From Urophycis tenuis (Eukaryota; Chordata; Actinopteri; Gadiformes; Phycidae), in assembly GCA_036785325.1 (NCBI GenBank), contig JAXIVH010000044.1, positions 1,180,001-1,244,000 of the forward strand: DNA of 64,000 bases, written 5' to 3'. The notes beneath the pieces were generated by a model, which saw only the letters and a list, made by a program, of their open reading frames with translations, ran no database searches and was not told the DNA's origin. This document shows positions 45,079 through 54,752 of this stretch, piece after piece; within the stretch, counting starts at the first letter, position 1; every line of letters starts with the position of its first letter. The position numbers and the translations under genes were made by a program.

Positions 45079-48000
45079 GTCCTGGGCACGACGCTAAACT
45101 GCATCCGATGGTGGGGGGCATGGACCTAGGGGATAAAAATGAGGGTACCCCTAACCACCATTACCTCCGGGCGGCCTGTGGCAAGGCCCAGTACCCGTCA
45201 GCCCCCAAACCAGGGTTACGGTGAAGATGGGAGTAAACCCAAACAGAAAATCAGGAGTGGCGCCCCTTAGGCGGCTTGGGGTCATAGCTGATCCTCTGCT
45301 GGCAGCGCCTGCAGCCAAGCTGATGCCAAATGTATTGCCCTGCTTTCCTTTGGATCACATCAGCAAGGCCGAGAGGGGGATTCTGATGACTGGGCACCAC
45401 AGGATCTCCTTATATTCCGCCCAGACATGCACCCTGGAGAGGTCACTTCAGTGCCGCTGACCCTCAGCGACAGAAACAACACGGGAGACAGCAGTTATGA
45501 GTTTTAAGTCCAGAGCAGATTGGCGTAAGCTCAGACGCTACGGGTTGTCTCCGACAGTGGGAGGGACATTTCAGTCCCACTGGTCAGCCATCGCCCGCCT
45601 CGAGCTGGGCAGCCCCCAGCCAATTAGGTGCTGACCCGCCACAGTCTGCCTGCTTCAATGGGTGCTTGGAGCTAAGGGGAAAGACCGAAAAGCAGACTGT
45701 AAAACACCTTCACCCGGCAAAACGAAAAACGAAAAAGAAGAAAGCACCAACCTTACGGCTAGCAAGCTGGAACGTCAGGACTTTGTGCCCTGGCCTTTCA
45801 GAAGACCTACAGCAGGTTGATGATTCCAGAAAAACGGCAATCATCAATCGGGAGCTCAAGAGGCTCAACATTGACATCGCTGCTTTGCAGGAAACAAGAC
45901 TTCCATCAAATGGCAGCCTCCGTGAACAGGACTACACATTCTTTTGGCAGGGCAAAGAACCAGCTGAACATCGAATACATGGCGTTGGTTTCGCAGTAAG
46001 AAACTCCATTCTAGCTTCAGTCGAACCGCCATCAAAAGGCACACCTCAGATACTCTCTCTTCGCCTATCAACATCTTCAGGCCCGGCGACTATCCTGAGC
46101 ATCTACGCCCCTACACTGTACTCCCCTGCCGAGGCAAAGGATGAGTTCTACGAGGAGCTGGAGAATACTGTCAGAGAGATCCCTGAGACCGAACATTTGT
46201 TCATGCTTGAGGACTTCAATGCTCGAACCGGGGACGACTACAACTCCTGGCCTCGCAGCATTGGCCACTTCGGCGTTGGCAGGTTGAATGAAAATGGGCA
46301 GAGACTGTTGAAGTTATGCTCTTATTACAACCTCTGCATAACCAATACATTCTTCTCCACCAAGCTCATCCACAGGGTGTCCTGGCGGCATCCCAGATCA
46401 CACCACTGGCACCAACTGGATCTGGTCATCACTAAAAGGGCCATGCTGAACTGCATCCTTGTTACCCGCAGCTACCATAGTGCTGACTGCGACACTGACC
46501 ACTCCCTGGTTGTCAGCAAGGTGCGTCTTCAGTGCAAGCAAATCCACCGCTCAAAGCAGAAAGGACGCCCACGAATCAACACAGCAAGGACATCAATCCC
46601 TGCTGACTGCGAGCGTTTCATCAGCACTGTCGAGGCTGCTCTCAGGGACTGCCGAAACGGCAATGCCAAAGAGAGATGGTGCCACATCCGTGACTTCACC
46701 TACAAATCTGCCATGGACATCTTTGGCAAGAAGGAGAGGAGGAACCCAGACTGGTTTGAATCTGGAATCGCTTTATTGGAACCTGTGATCGCAGTCAAGC
46801 GAACAGCAATGCTTGATTACAAGAGGGGGCCTACAGAGAAAACACTCGCTGCATACAGGAAGGCCCGAAGTGATGCGCAGCGGACGGCTCGACAATGCAC
46901 CAATGGCTATTGGCTGGACTTCTGCCAGAGCATCCAGCTCTCCTCTGACAGCGGAAACATCGGCGCCATGTATGAGGGCATAAAGAAAGCCTTTGGCCCA
47001 AGTACTGACATCCTGACAGACCGAGGTAAACAGATGGAGAGATGGGTGGAGCATTACCAGGAGCTCTATGCAAGGGACAACACGGTCACCGATATGGCAG
47101 TGGAAAGCACCATCTCCCTGCCTGTCATGGAAGAGCTTGACGTTCCACCCTCCATAGAAGAGCTTGGGAAGGCCATCGACACCCTGGCCCGTGGTAAAGC
47201 TCCAGGGAGTGATGGAATTCCTCCAGAGGTCATGAAGGCTGGAAAGTCGAACTCTCTCCTCAACCACCTCCACAAGCTCATTTTACAGTGTTGGGAGGAA
47301 GGGACTGTACCCCAGGACATGCGGGACGCAAACATCATTACACTCTACAAGAACAAAGGAGATTGCAGCGACTGCAACAATTACAGAGGAATTTCATTGC
47401 TCAGCGTGGTTGGCAAGGCTTTTGCCCGTGTCCTACTGAGCAGGTTGCAGTCACTCACAGAACGCATATACCCTGAGGCACAATGTGGATTCAGAGCAGG
47501 GAGATCAACAGTCGACATGATATTCTCACTCAGGCAGATGCAGGAGAAGTGCCGTGAGCAGAGGCAGCCATTGTACCTCGCCTTCATTGACCTGACAAAG
47601 GCCTTTGACCTTGTCAGTAGGAAAGGCCTCTTCATCCTTCTGCAGAAGATTGGCTGTCCCCCCAAGCTCCTGAGACTGATCGAGTCCTTTCATGAAGACA
47701 CGAAAGGCATCGTCCAGTACGACGGCTCTGCTTCCGACCCATTTCCAATCAGGAGCGGAGTGAAACAAGGGTGTGTGCTCGCTCCGACACTCTTTGGAAT
47801 ATTCTTCTCCTTACTGCTATCATACGCCTTCAACCAGTCAGATGATGGCGTATATCTCCACACCAGAAGCGATGGAAATCTCTTTAACCTTGCACGTCTC
47901 AGGGCAAAGACCAAAGTAAGGAAAGTACTGATCAGGGAGCTGCTCTTTGCAGATGACGCTGCTCTGACGGCACACACCGAGGAGGCTCTACAACGCCTCA

Positions 48001-48937
48001 TCAGCCGCTTCTCATGTGCCTGCGGAGAGTTTGGTCTCACAATCAGCCTGAAAAAGACCCACATCGTGGGCCAAGACGCCTGCAGCATCCCCTGTATCTC
48101 CATCAGTGACTACACCCTTGAGGTGGTGGGGGCCTTTACATACCTCGGCTCCACCATCTCAAAAAACCTCTCCCTGGACGCTGAGCTGAACATAAGGATC
48201 GGCAGGGCTGCAACATCAATGGCCCGCCTTGCAAAGAGGGTCTGGGACAACTCCATGCTTACCATCAACACCAAGATGAAGGTGTACCAAGCCTGTGTGC
48301 TTAGCACACTGCTGTATGCCAGCGAAGCATGGACCCTCTACTCCCACCGAGAACGTAGACCCAACTCATTCCATCTACGCTGTCTTAGAAGGATTCTTGG
48401 CATCACCTGGCAGGACCGTACCCCCAACAAGAATGTTCTGGCTCAGGCGGGAACACCAAGCATGTTTGCTTTGCTTACCCAAAGGCGCTTACGCTGGCTT
48501 GGCCATGTCAGCCGCATGCAAGATGGCAGAATACCAAAAGACGTGCTCTACGGGGAGCTTGCAACTGGGTCCAGACCCAAAGGAAGGCCTCTTCTCCGCT
48601 ACAAGGATGTCTGCAAGCGAGACCTGAAGGCAGGCAACATCGACCCAGCTGGCTGGGAAGCTGAAGCTGCGGACCGCAGCAACTGGAGGCTTGCCATCAA
48701 GGCAGCCATCCAGAGGAGCGAGAGAAGGAGAGAGGACCTTTGGGGGGAGAGGAAGACGCGCAGGCAGCAGAAGGCAGCACCAGCATCCACAGAGGCAGGC
48801 TCACAGTATATCTGTGGAAACTGTAACAGAGACTGCCACTCTCGGATCGGACTGTTCAGCCACAGCAGGGCCTGTAGCCCAACATGACAAATCCCTGGTG
48901 CATACTCCATTGTCTTGCGAGACAGAAGGAAGCCAAC
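45079..48937 (+). mobile_element. Full-length LINE (RTE/RTE-X-like) with target duplication
   Basis: A 3,859-bp element flanked by AAATTC at 45073-45078 and 48938-48943. It has a 5' UTR of about 590 bp, one long open frame, and a very short 3' UTR ending in TTGTCTTGCGAGACAG. It lies in the 3' non-coding part of the hAT. The clean duplication, full length and intact frame suggest a recent insertion. Confidence 0.88.
45666..48887 (+). CDS. LINE endonuclease-reverse transcriptase, 1,073 aa, intact
   Basis: The start is the ATG at 45666, followed by a basic N-terminus (KRKTKKKK). The AP-like endonuclease has LASWNVRTL, LQETRL, EDFNAR (usually GDFN, so one Gly is replaced), DLVITKR and DTDHS. The reverse transcriptase has NNYRGISLLS, QCGFRAGRST, FIDLTKAFD (motif A), GVKQGCVLAP (motif B) and FADDAAL (motif C). 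After the thumb (RLRWLGHVSRM) comes a C-terminal zinc-finger-like CGNCNRDCHSRIGLFSH. The protein would nick target DNA and copy its own RNA there. No stop or frameshift is present in 1,073 codons. Clade assignment within RTE-like LINEs is tentative. Confidence 0.88.
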   Translation: MELRGKTEKQTVKHLHPAKRKTKKKKAPTLRLASWNVRTLCPGLSEDLQQVDDSRKTAIINRELKRLNIDIAALQETRLPSNGSLREQDYTFFWQGKEPAEHRIHGVGFAVRNSILASVEPPSKGTPQILSLRLSTSSGPATILSIYAPTLYSPAEAKDEFYEELENTVREIPETEHLFMLEDFNARTGDDYNSWPRSIGHFGVGRLNENGQRLLKLCSYYNLCITNTFFSTKLIHRVSWRHPRSHHWHQLDLVITKRAMLNCILVTRSYHSADCDTDHSLVVSKVRLQCKQIHRSKQKGRPRINTARTSIPADCERFISTVEAALRDCRNGNAKERWCHIRDFTYKSAMDIFGKKERRNPDWFESGIALLEPVIAVKRTAMLDYKRGPTEKTLAAYRKARSDAQRTARQCTNGYWLDFCQSIQLSSDSGNIGAMYEGIKKAFGPSTDILTDRGKQMERWVEHYQELYARDNTVTDMAVESTISLPVMEELDVPPSIEELGKAIDTLARGKAPGSDGIPPEVMKAGKSNSLLNHLHKLILQCWEEGTVPQDMRDANIITLYKNKGDCSDCNNYRGISLLSVVGKAFARVLLSRLQSLTERIYPEAQCGFRAGRSTVDMIFSLRQMQEKCREQRQPLYLAFIDLTKAFDLVSRKGLFILLQKIGCPPKLLRLIESFHEDTKGIVQYDGSASDPFPIRSGVKQGCVLAPTLFGIFFSLLLSYAFNQSDDGVYLHTRSDGNLFNLARLRAKTKVRKVLIRELLFADDAALTAHTEEALQRLISRFSCACGEFGLTISLKKTHIVGQDACSIPCISISDYTLEVVGAFTYLGSTISKNLSLDAELNIRIGRAATSMARLAKRVWDNSMLTINTKMKVYQACVLSTLLYASEAWTLYSHRERRPNSFHLRCLRRILGITWQDRTPNKNVLAQAGTPSMFALLTQRRLRWLGHVSRMQDGRIPKDVLYGELATGSRPKGRPLLRYKDVCKRDLKAGNIDPAGWEAEAADRSNWRLAIKAAIQRSERRREDLWGERKTRRQQKAAPASTEAGSQYICGNCNRDCHSRIGLFSHSRACSPT

Positions 48938-49178
48938 AAATTCATTTTTGAAATATTTTTGTTAATAAATATTTCATGAGTGATTGTGATTGAGTAGTTG
49001 TCTTTGTCACATTTTATTTGACATTAGTAAATAAGTATGCACATTTAAGGTATTTTACATGATATGAGTGATAACACGTGTTATAAAGGCTATTTTGCAC
49101 AATAGGTGTACCTTGAGATTTTTACTTGTCCTTTGGTGTGCCTTGGGCACAAAAAGTTTGGGAACAACTGGTCTAGTT

Positions 49179-49364
49179 TCACCTGATCTGGAACACCCCT
49201 TATAAGTACAGAGCACTCTAAGTCAAAACCATAGATGTCACAAAGCTCAATTTTTAACCCTGAAATGGCTAAATTCTAAAAATGATGCACTAAAAAAAAC
49301 ACAGAAGATGAGGTGGATGCACTTCTAGTCCCTGTTCAGGCACCAATTTTTCGACTGCTATTAT
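49179..49364. other. Non-coding flank of the hAT
   Basis: No feature seen. Confidence 0.4.
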
Positions 49365-50534
49365 TGTAACCAACCAATAGAAACACTCAAGACTCCTGAT
49401 AGCAGTTTACTACCAACCCAGGATTTATTCAGATATTTCTGGGACAGAAATATCATCTCACCTCTTAATTCTTCACAGAAACAACTCAAAAGTTATAACA
49501 TTCACCATATATATACATATATGAAAATAAATGTATTTAGAATCTAACTTTTTGAAAAGAAAGGAAAACTTGAATACTCGGTTTGAGTTTTACAGGTAGG
49601 GAGTATTTACTCCATAAACAAATAAAAGAAAAGAGAATGAAACAAATCACCGATCAGGTGTTGAAAAAATAGTAAAAAATAAATGGCTGGCCAGCCGAAA
49701 AATAGAGCTCTTTCTATTTATGATATATGTGTAGCATGTGCAGGGGGGTTGGGATATGTCTGTGTGTCTGCCTGGAGAATGGTCAAGGGGTCGGGTCACG
49801 AAGACATTCTCCTCTGCGACCACCAGGACACCTGGGCAGTCTCCCTCTCCCTCTCTGAAGTCGACCGTCGCTAACAATGAAAAACACCAGTTATAAGCTC
49901 TACCGGAGGAAGAGCTTATAACCTGTCTTGCACCAGGGATTGAGGGAAACGGCATTTTGGTTCTTGTGTATGGCCTGTACATTCATGAAAACTGACAATA
50001 AAGTTTACTTGAATCTTGAACTTGAACACGGAGGCAACACGTTGAGCTGCGACTGCCGTACGTCCCTCAGAGCTCACGATTCCCACTATAGTAACACGTC
50101 ACTAAGTTTACATCAGCACAGATTTATATGACACTGCTGTGCAACATGACTTGCGTTAGCATTTAGTTACCTTCAGAACACATAGCAGGCACTTAGCATT
50201 ACACGCCGTCAACAAATCAATAATATTTGCTCATTCGTTTAACTCAACCTTCATACAGTATATACAACACGTCATTACAACACTAGCAACATTACCCATT
50301 AACTGTTAATGCTCACCTGACAATGAAACACCACAGTTATAAGCTCTACCGGAGGAACACGGAGGCAACACGTTGAGTTGCAATTGCAGTACATCCCTCA
50401 GAGCCTACGATTCCCACTAGGGTTGGAAACCAGCTGGATGTCGCAAAACTACCGTAATGGTGCTTTAACGGCAATGCTCCCAGAACAAACTTGAAGAGCT
50501 TACAATAAGTAACTGTAGTTACCTCTGGGTTACA
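49365..50534 (-). mobile_element. Solo LTR related to 34020-35122, no matching target duplication
   Basis: Starts TGTAACCAACC and ends CTGGGTTACA. The minus strand has AATAAATCCTGGG near the left end, as in its relative. Flanks are TTAT and GAAG, which do not match, so the ends may come from different copies. Contains an internal direct repeat (GTTATAAGCTCTACCGG near 49.89 and 50.34 kb). Confidence 0.75.
49909..50025 (+). mobile_element. Short LINE 3' end nested in the LTR
   Basis: Contains TGTACATTCATG, GACAATAAAG and a TTGAATCTTGAACTTGAA tail typical of fish LINE 3' ends. It splits a sequence (CTACCGGAGGAACACGG) that is whole in the second internal repeat. Confidence 0.6.
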
Positions 50535-50672
50535 GAAGCAGTAGCCTAGATGGTGAGTCTCATTTTGATTGGTTTGCTTGTTAATTAATTGAAATTTCTT
50601 ATGTATGCAACCCCCACATATAGCCTTCTATTAGATAACTTCATAGATTAAGGGCAGTATTTCTCAAACTCC
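50535..50672. other. Short AT-rich interval
   Basis: No feature seen. Confidence 0.4.
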
Positions 50673-52690
50673 ATCCATCCATCCATATCCTCCGCTTATC
50701 CGGGGTCGGGTCGCGGGGGCAGCAGCCTGAGGAGAGAAGCCCAAACTTCCCTCTCCCCAGCCACTTCGTCCAGCTCTTCCGGGGGGATCCCGAGGCGTTC
50801 CCAGGCCAGCCGAGAGACATAGTCCCTCCAGCGTGTCCTGGGTCTTCCCCGGGGCCTCCTCCCGGAGGGACGTGCCCGGAACACCTCCCCAGGGAGGCGT
50901 CCAGGAGGCATCCTCACTAGATGCCCGAGCCACCGCAACTGGCTCCTCTCGATGCGGAGGAGCAGCGGTTCTACTCTGAGCCCCTCCCGGATGACCGAGC
51001 TTCTCACCCTATCTCTAAGGGAGAGCCCGGACACCCTGCGGAGGAAACTCATTTCGGCCGCTTGTATTCGCGATCTCGTTCTTTCGGTCACTACCCACAG
51101 CTCGTGACCATAGGTGAGGGTAGGAACGTAGATTGACCGGTAAATCGAGAGCTTCGCCTTTAGGCTCAGCTCCTTCTTCACCATGACGGACCGGTGCAGA
51201 GCCCGCATCACTGCCGACACCGCACCGATCCGTCGGTCAATCTCCCGCTCCATCCTCCCCTCACTCGTGAACAAGACCCCGAGATACTTGAACTCCTCCA
51301 CTTGAGGCAGAATCTCCTCCCCGACCCGGAGAGTGCACTCCACCCTTTTCCGGCCGAGAACCATGGCCTCGGATTTGGAGGTGCTGATCCTCATCCCAGC
51401 CGCTTCACATTCGGCTCCAGTGAGAGCTGAAGGTCACGGCCCGATGAAGCCACCAGGACAAGATCATCTGCGAAAAGCAGTGACGCAATCCTGAGGCCAC
51501 TGAACCGTAACCCCTCAACGCCCTGGCTGCGCCTAGAAATTCTGTCCATAAAAGTTGTGAACAGAATCGGTGATAAAGGCCAGCCCTGGCGGAGGCCAAC
51601 CCCCACCGGAAACAGGCTCGACTTACTGCCGGCAATGCGGACCAAGCTCTGGCACCGGGAGTACAGGGACCCGATGGCCGGGTAACAGCGGGCCCGGTAC
51701 CCCATACTCCCGGAGCACCCCCCACAGGGCTCCCCGAGGGACACGGTCGAACGCCTTCTCCAAGTCCACAAAGCACATGTAGACTGGTTCGGCGAACTCC
51801 CATGCACCCTCGAGCACCGCGCCAAGGGTATAGAGCTGGTCCACAGTTCCACGGCCGGGACGAAAACCACATTGCTCCTCCTGAATCCGAGGTTCGACTA
51901 TCCTACGGACCCTCCTCTCCAGGACCCCCGAATAGACCTTACCGGGGAGGCTGAGGAGTGTGATCCCCCTGTAGTTGGAGCACACCTTCCGGTCCCCCTT
52001 TTTGAAGAGGGGAACCACCACCCCGGTCTGCCAATCCAGAGGCACTGCCCCCGATGTCCACGCGATGCTGCAGAGACGTGTCAACCAAGACAACCCCACA
52101 GCATCCAGGGCCTTTAGGAACTCGGGGGCCTTGCCACCGAGGAGCTTTTTAACCACCTCGGCGATCTCGGCCCCGGAGATAGGAGAGTCCCCCCCCCCCC
52201 GAGTCCCCAGACCCTGCTTCCTCAGTGGAAGGCGTGTTGGTGGGGTTGAGGAGGTCTTCGAAGTATTCCCCCCACCGATTCACAACGTCCCGAGTCGAGG
52301 TCAGCAGCGCCCCGTCTCTCCCATACACGGTGTTGACAGAGCACTGCTTCCCCCTCCTGAGACGCCGGATGGTGGTCCAGAACCTCCTCGAAGCCGTTCG
52401 GAAGTCCTTCTCCATGGCCTCACCAAACTCCTCCCACACCCGAGTTTTTGCCTCCGCAACCGCCGAAGCCGCGCCCCGCTTGGCCCGCCGGTACCCATCA
52501 GCTGCCTCAGGAGTCCCACGGGCCAAAAAGGCCCGGTAGGACTTCTTTTTCAGCCTGACGGCGTCCCTTACCGCTGGGGTCCACCAGCGGGTTCGGGGGT
52601 TGCCGCCGCGACAGGCACCGACGACCTTACGGCCACAGCTCCGGTCGACCGCTTCAACAATGGAGGCACGGAACAAGGTCCACTCGGACT
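50673..52690 (-). mobile_element. Rex3-like RTE LINE, 5'-truncated, decayed (E1)
   Basis: The minus-strand element ends in a short (GATG)n tail (+ strand CCATCCATCC). It encodes reverse transcriptase pieces from ESEWTLFRASIVEAV to LLPPRPDPG in several frames: about 52844-52149, 52156-51623, 51870-51391 and 51394-50696. Motifs include KKGDRKVCSNYRG, FVDLEKAFD and LFADDLVL. Small deletions (near 51.41, 51.68 and 52.13 kb) and a longer C run (near 52.19 kb) break the frame. The 5' end of E1 coincides with the 3' tail of the next copy. Confidence 0.82.
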
Positions 52691-52719
52691 CTATCCATCC
52701 ATCCATCCATTTCTGCCGC

Positions 52720-54576
52720 TTATCCGGGGTCGGGTCGCGGGGGCAGCAGCCTGAGGAGGGAAGCCCAGACTTCCCTCTCCCCAGCCACTTCGTCCAGCTC
52801 TTCCGGGGGGATCCCGAGGCGTTCCCAGGCCAGCCGAGAGACATAGTCCCTCCAGCGTGTCCTGGGTCTTCCCCGTGGCCTCCTCCCGGAGGGACGTGCC
52901 CGGAACACCTCCCCAGGGAGGCGTCCAGGAGGCATCCTCACTAGATGCCCGAGCCACCGCAACTGGCTCCTCTCGATGCGGAGGAGCAGCGGTTCTACTC
53001 TGAGCCCCTCCCGGATGACCGAGCTTCTCACCCTATCTCTAAGGGAGAGCCCGGACACCCTGCGGAGGAAACTCATTTCGGCCGCTTGTATTCGCGATCT
53101 CGTTCTTTCGGTCACTACCCACAGCTCGTGACCATAGGTGAGGGTAGGAACGTAGATTGACCGGTAAATCGAGAGCTTCGCCTTTCGGCTCAGCTCCTTC
53201 TTCACCATGACGGACCGGTGCAGAGCCCGCATCACTGCCGACGCCGCACCGATCCGTCGGTCAATCTCCCGCTCCATCCTCCCCTCACTCGTGAACAAGA
53301 CCCCGAGATACTTGAACTCCTCCACTTGAGGCAGAATCTCCTCCCCGACCCGGAGAGTGCACTCCACCCTTTTCCGGCCGAGAACCATGGCCTCGGATTT
53401 GGAGGTGCTGATCCTCATCCCAGCCGCTTCACATTCGGCTGCGAACCGCTCCAGTGAGAACTGAAGGTCACGGCCCGATGAAGCCAACAGGACAAGATCA
53501 TCTGCGAAAAGCAGTGACGCAATCCTGAGGCCACCGAACCGTAACCCCTCAACGCCCTGGCTGCGCCTAGAAATTCCGTCCATAAAAGTTGTGAACAGAA
53601 TCGGTGACAAAGGGCAGCCCTGGCGGAGGCCAACCCTCACCGGAAACAGGCTCGACTTACTGCCGGCAATGCGGACCAAGCTCTGGCACCGGGAGTACAG
53701 GGACCCGATGGCCCGTAACAGCGGGCCCGGTACCCCATACTCCCGGAGCACCCCCCACAGGGCTCCCCGAGGGACACGGTCGAACGCCTTCTCCAAGTCC
53801 ACAAAGCACATGTAGACTGGTTGGGCGAACTCCCATGCACCCTCGAGTACCGCGCCAAGGGTATAGAGCTGGTCCACAGTTCCACGGCCGGAACGAAAAC
53901 CACATTGCTCCTCCTGAATCCGAGGTTCGACTATCCTACGGACCCTCCTCTCCAGGACCCCCGAATAGACCTTACCGGGGAGGCTGAGGAGTGTGATCCC
54001 CCTGTAGTTGGAGCACACCCTCCGGTCCCCCTTTTTGAAGAGGGGAACCACAACCCCGGTCTGCCAATCCAGAGGCACTGCCCCCGATGTCCACGCGATG
54101 CTGCAGAGACGTGTCAACCAAGACAGCCCCACAGCATCCAGGGCCTTTAGGAACTCAGGGTGGATCTCGTCCACCCCCGGGGCCTTGCCACCGAGGAGCT
54201 TTTTAACCACCTCGGCGACCTCGGCCCCGGAGATAGGAGAGTCCCCCCCCGAGTCCCCAGACCCTGCTTCCTCAGTGGAAGGCGTGTTGGTGGGATTGAG
54301 GAGGTCTTCAAAGTATTCCCCCCACCGATTCACAACGTCCCGAGTCGAGGTCAGCAGCGCCCCGTCTCTCCCATACACGGTGTTGACAGAGCACTGCTTC
54401 CCCCTCCTGAGACGCCGGATGGTGGTCCAGAACCTCCTCGAAGCCGTTCGGAAGTCCTTCTCCATGGCCTCACCAAACTCCTCCCACACCCGAGTTTTTG
54501 CCTCCGCAACCGCCGACGCCGCGCCCCGCTTGGCCCGCCGGTACCCATCAGCTGCCTCAGGAGTCCCACGGGCCAA
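52720..54576 (-). CDS. Rex3-like reverse transcriptase half, 618 aa open frame
   Basis: Open from the inversion junction to the natural stop. Visible motifs: KKGDRRVCSNYRGITLLS, EEQCGFRSGRGT, CFVDLEKAFDR (motif A), GLRQGCPLSP (motif B), LLFADDLVLLAS (motif C), the thumb QLRWLGHLVRMPPGR, and the C-terminal LLPPRPDPG. Both Asp of FADD are present. It lacks the endonuclease, which lies inverted to its right, so it is not autonomous. The annotated ATG is internal; the upstream sequence is lost at the junction. Confidence 0.8.
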   Translation of the reverse strand: MARGTPEAADGYRRAKRGAASAVAEAKTRVWEEFGEAMEKDFRTASRRFWTTIRRLRRGKQCSVNTVYGRDGALLTSTRDVVNRWGEYFEDLLNPTNTPSTEEAGSGDSGGDSPISGAEVAEVVKKLLGGKAPGVDEIHPEFLKALDAVGLSWLTRLCSIAWTSGAVPLDWQTGVVVPLFKKGDRRVCSNYRGITLLSLPGKVYSGVLERRVRRIVEPRIQEEQCGFRSGRGTVDQLYTLGAVLEGAWEFAQPVYMCFVDLEKAFDRVPRGALWGVLREYGVPGPLLRAIGSLYSRCQSLVRIAGSKSSLFPVRVGLRQGCPLSPILFTTFMDGISRRSQGVEGLRFGGLRIASLLFADDLVLLASSGRDLQFSLERFAAECEAAGMRISTSKSEAMVLGRKRVECTLRVGEEILPQVEEFKYLGVLFTSEGRMEREIDRRIGAASAVMRALHRSVMVKKELSRKAKLSIYRSIYVPTLTYGHELWVVTERTRSRIQAAEMSFLRRVSGLSLRDRVRSSVIREGLRVEPLLLRIERSQLRWLGHLVRMPPGRLPGEVFRARPSGRRPRGRPRTRWRDYVSRLAWERLGIPPEELDEVAGEREVWASLLRLLPPRPDPG

Positions 54577-54752
54577 AAAGGCCCGGTAGGACTCCTTCGA
54601 GCCCCTCCTTGAGCCGCAACCTTAACGTGGTGGAGGGGTTTGCGTGTCCCAATGACCCTGGGGGCTATATTGTCCGGGGCTTCATGCCCCTGGTAGGGCC
54701 ACCCAAGGCAAGCAGGTCCTAGGCGAGGGTCCAGACAAAGAGTGGCTCAAAG

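Larger units (their letters stand above)
36799..49170 (+). mobile_element. hAT (Charlie/Buster-like) transposon carrying nested insertions
   Basis: The left end has GTTGCCAAACGGTGTGCCG. The right end, inverted, reads AGTTGTTCCCAAAC with AGGCACACC. Flanking 8-mers share TCTAGT (CCTCTAGT and GGTCTAGT), an imperfect hAT target duplication. Between lie transposase coding pieces at about 37.06-37.25 and 43.26-44.83 kb. The intervening and trailing DNA is a solo LTR (37254-43257) and a LINE (45079-48937). The end positions are approximate to a few bases. Confidence 0.75.

Noticed and set aside
48599..48910. Minus-strand frame at the end of the LINE
   Set aside because: It is antisense to the intact 1,073-codon frame and has no supporting features.
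51975..54612. Long plus-strand frames opposite the Rex3 copies (up to 259 codons)
   Set aside because: They mirror the GC-rich reverse transcriptase on the other strand and contain no recognisable domains.
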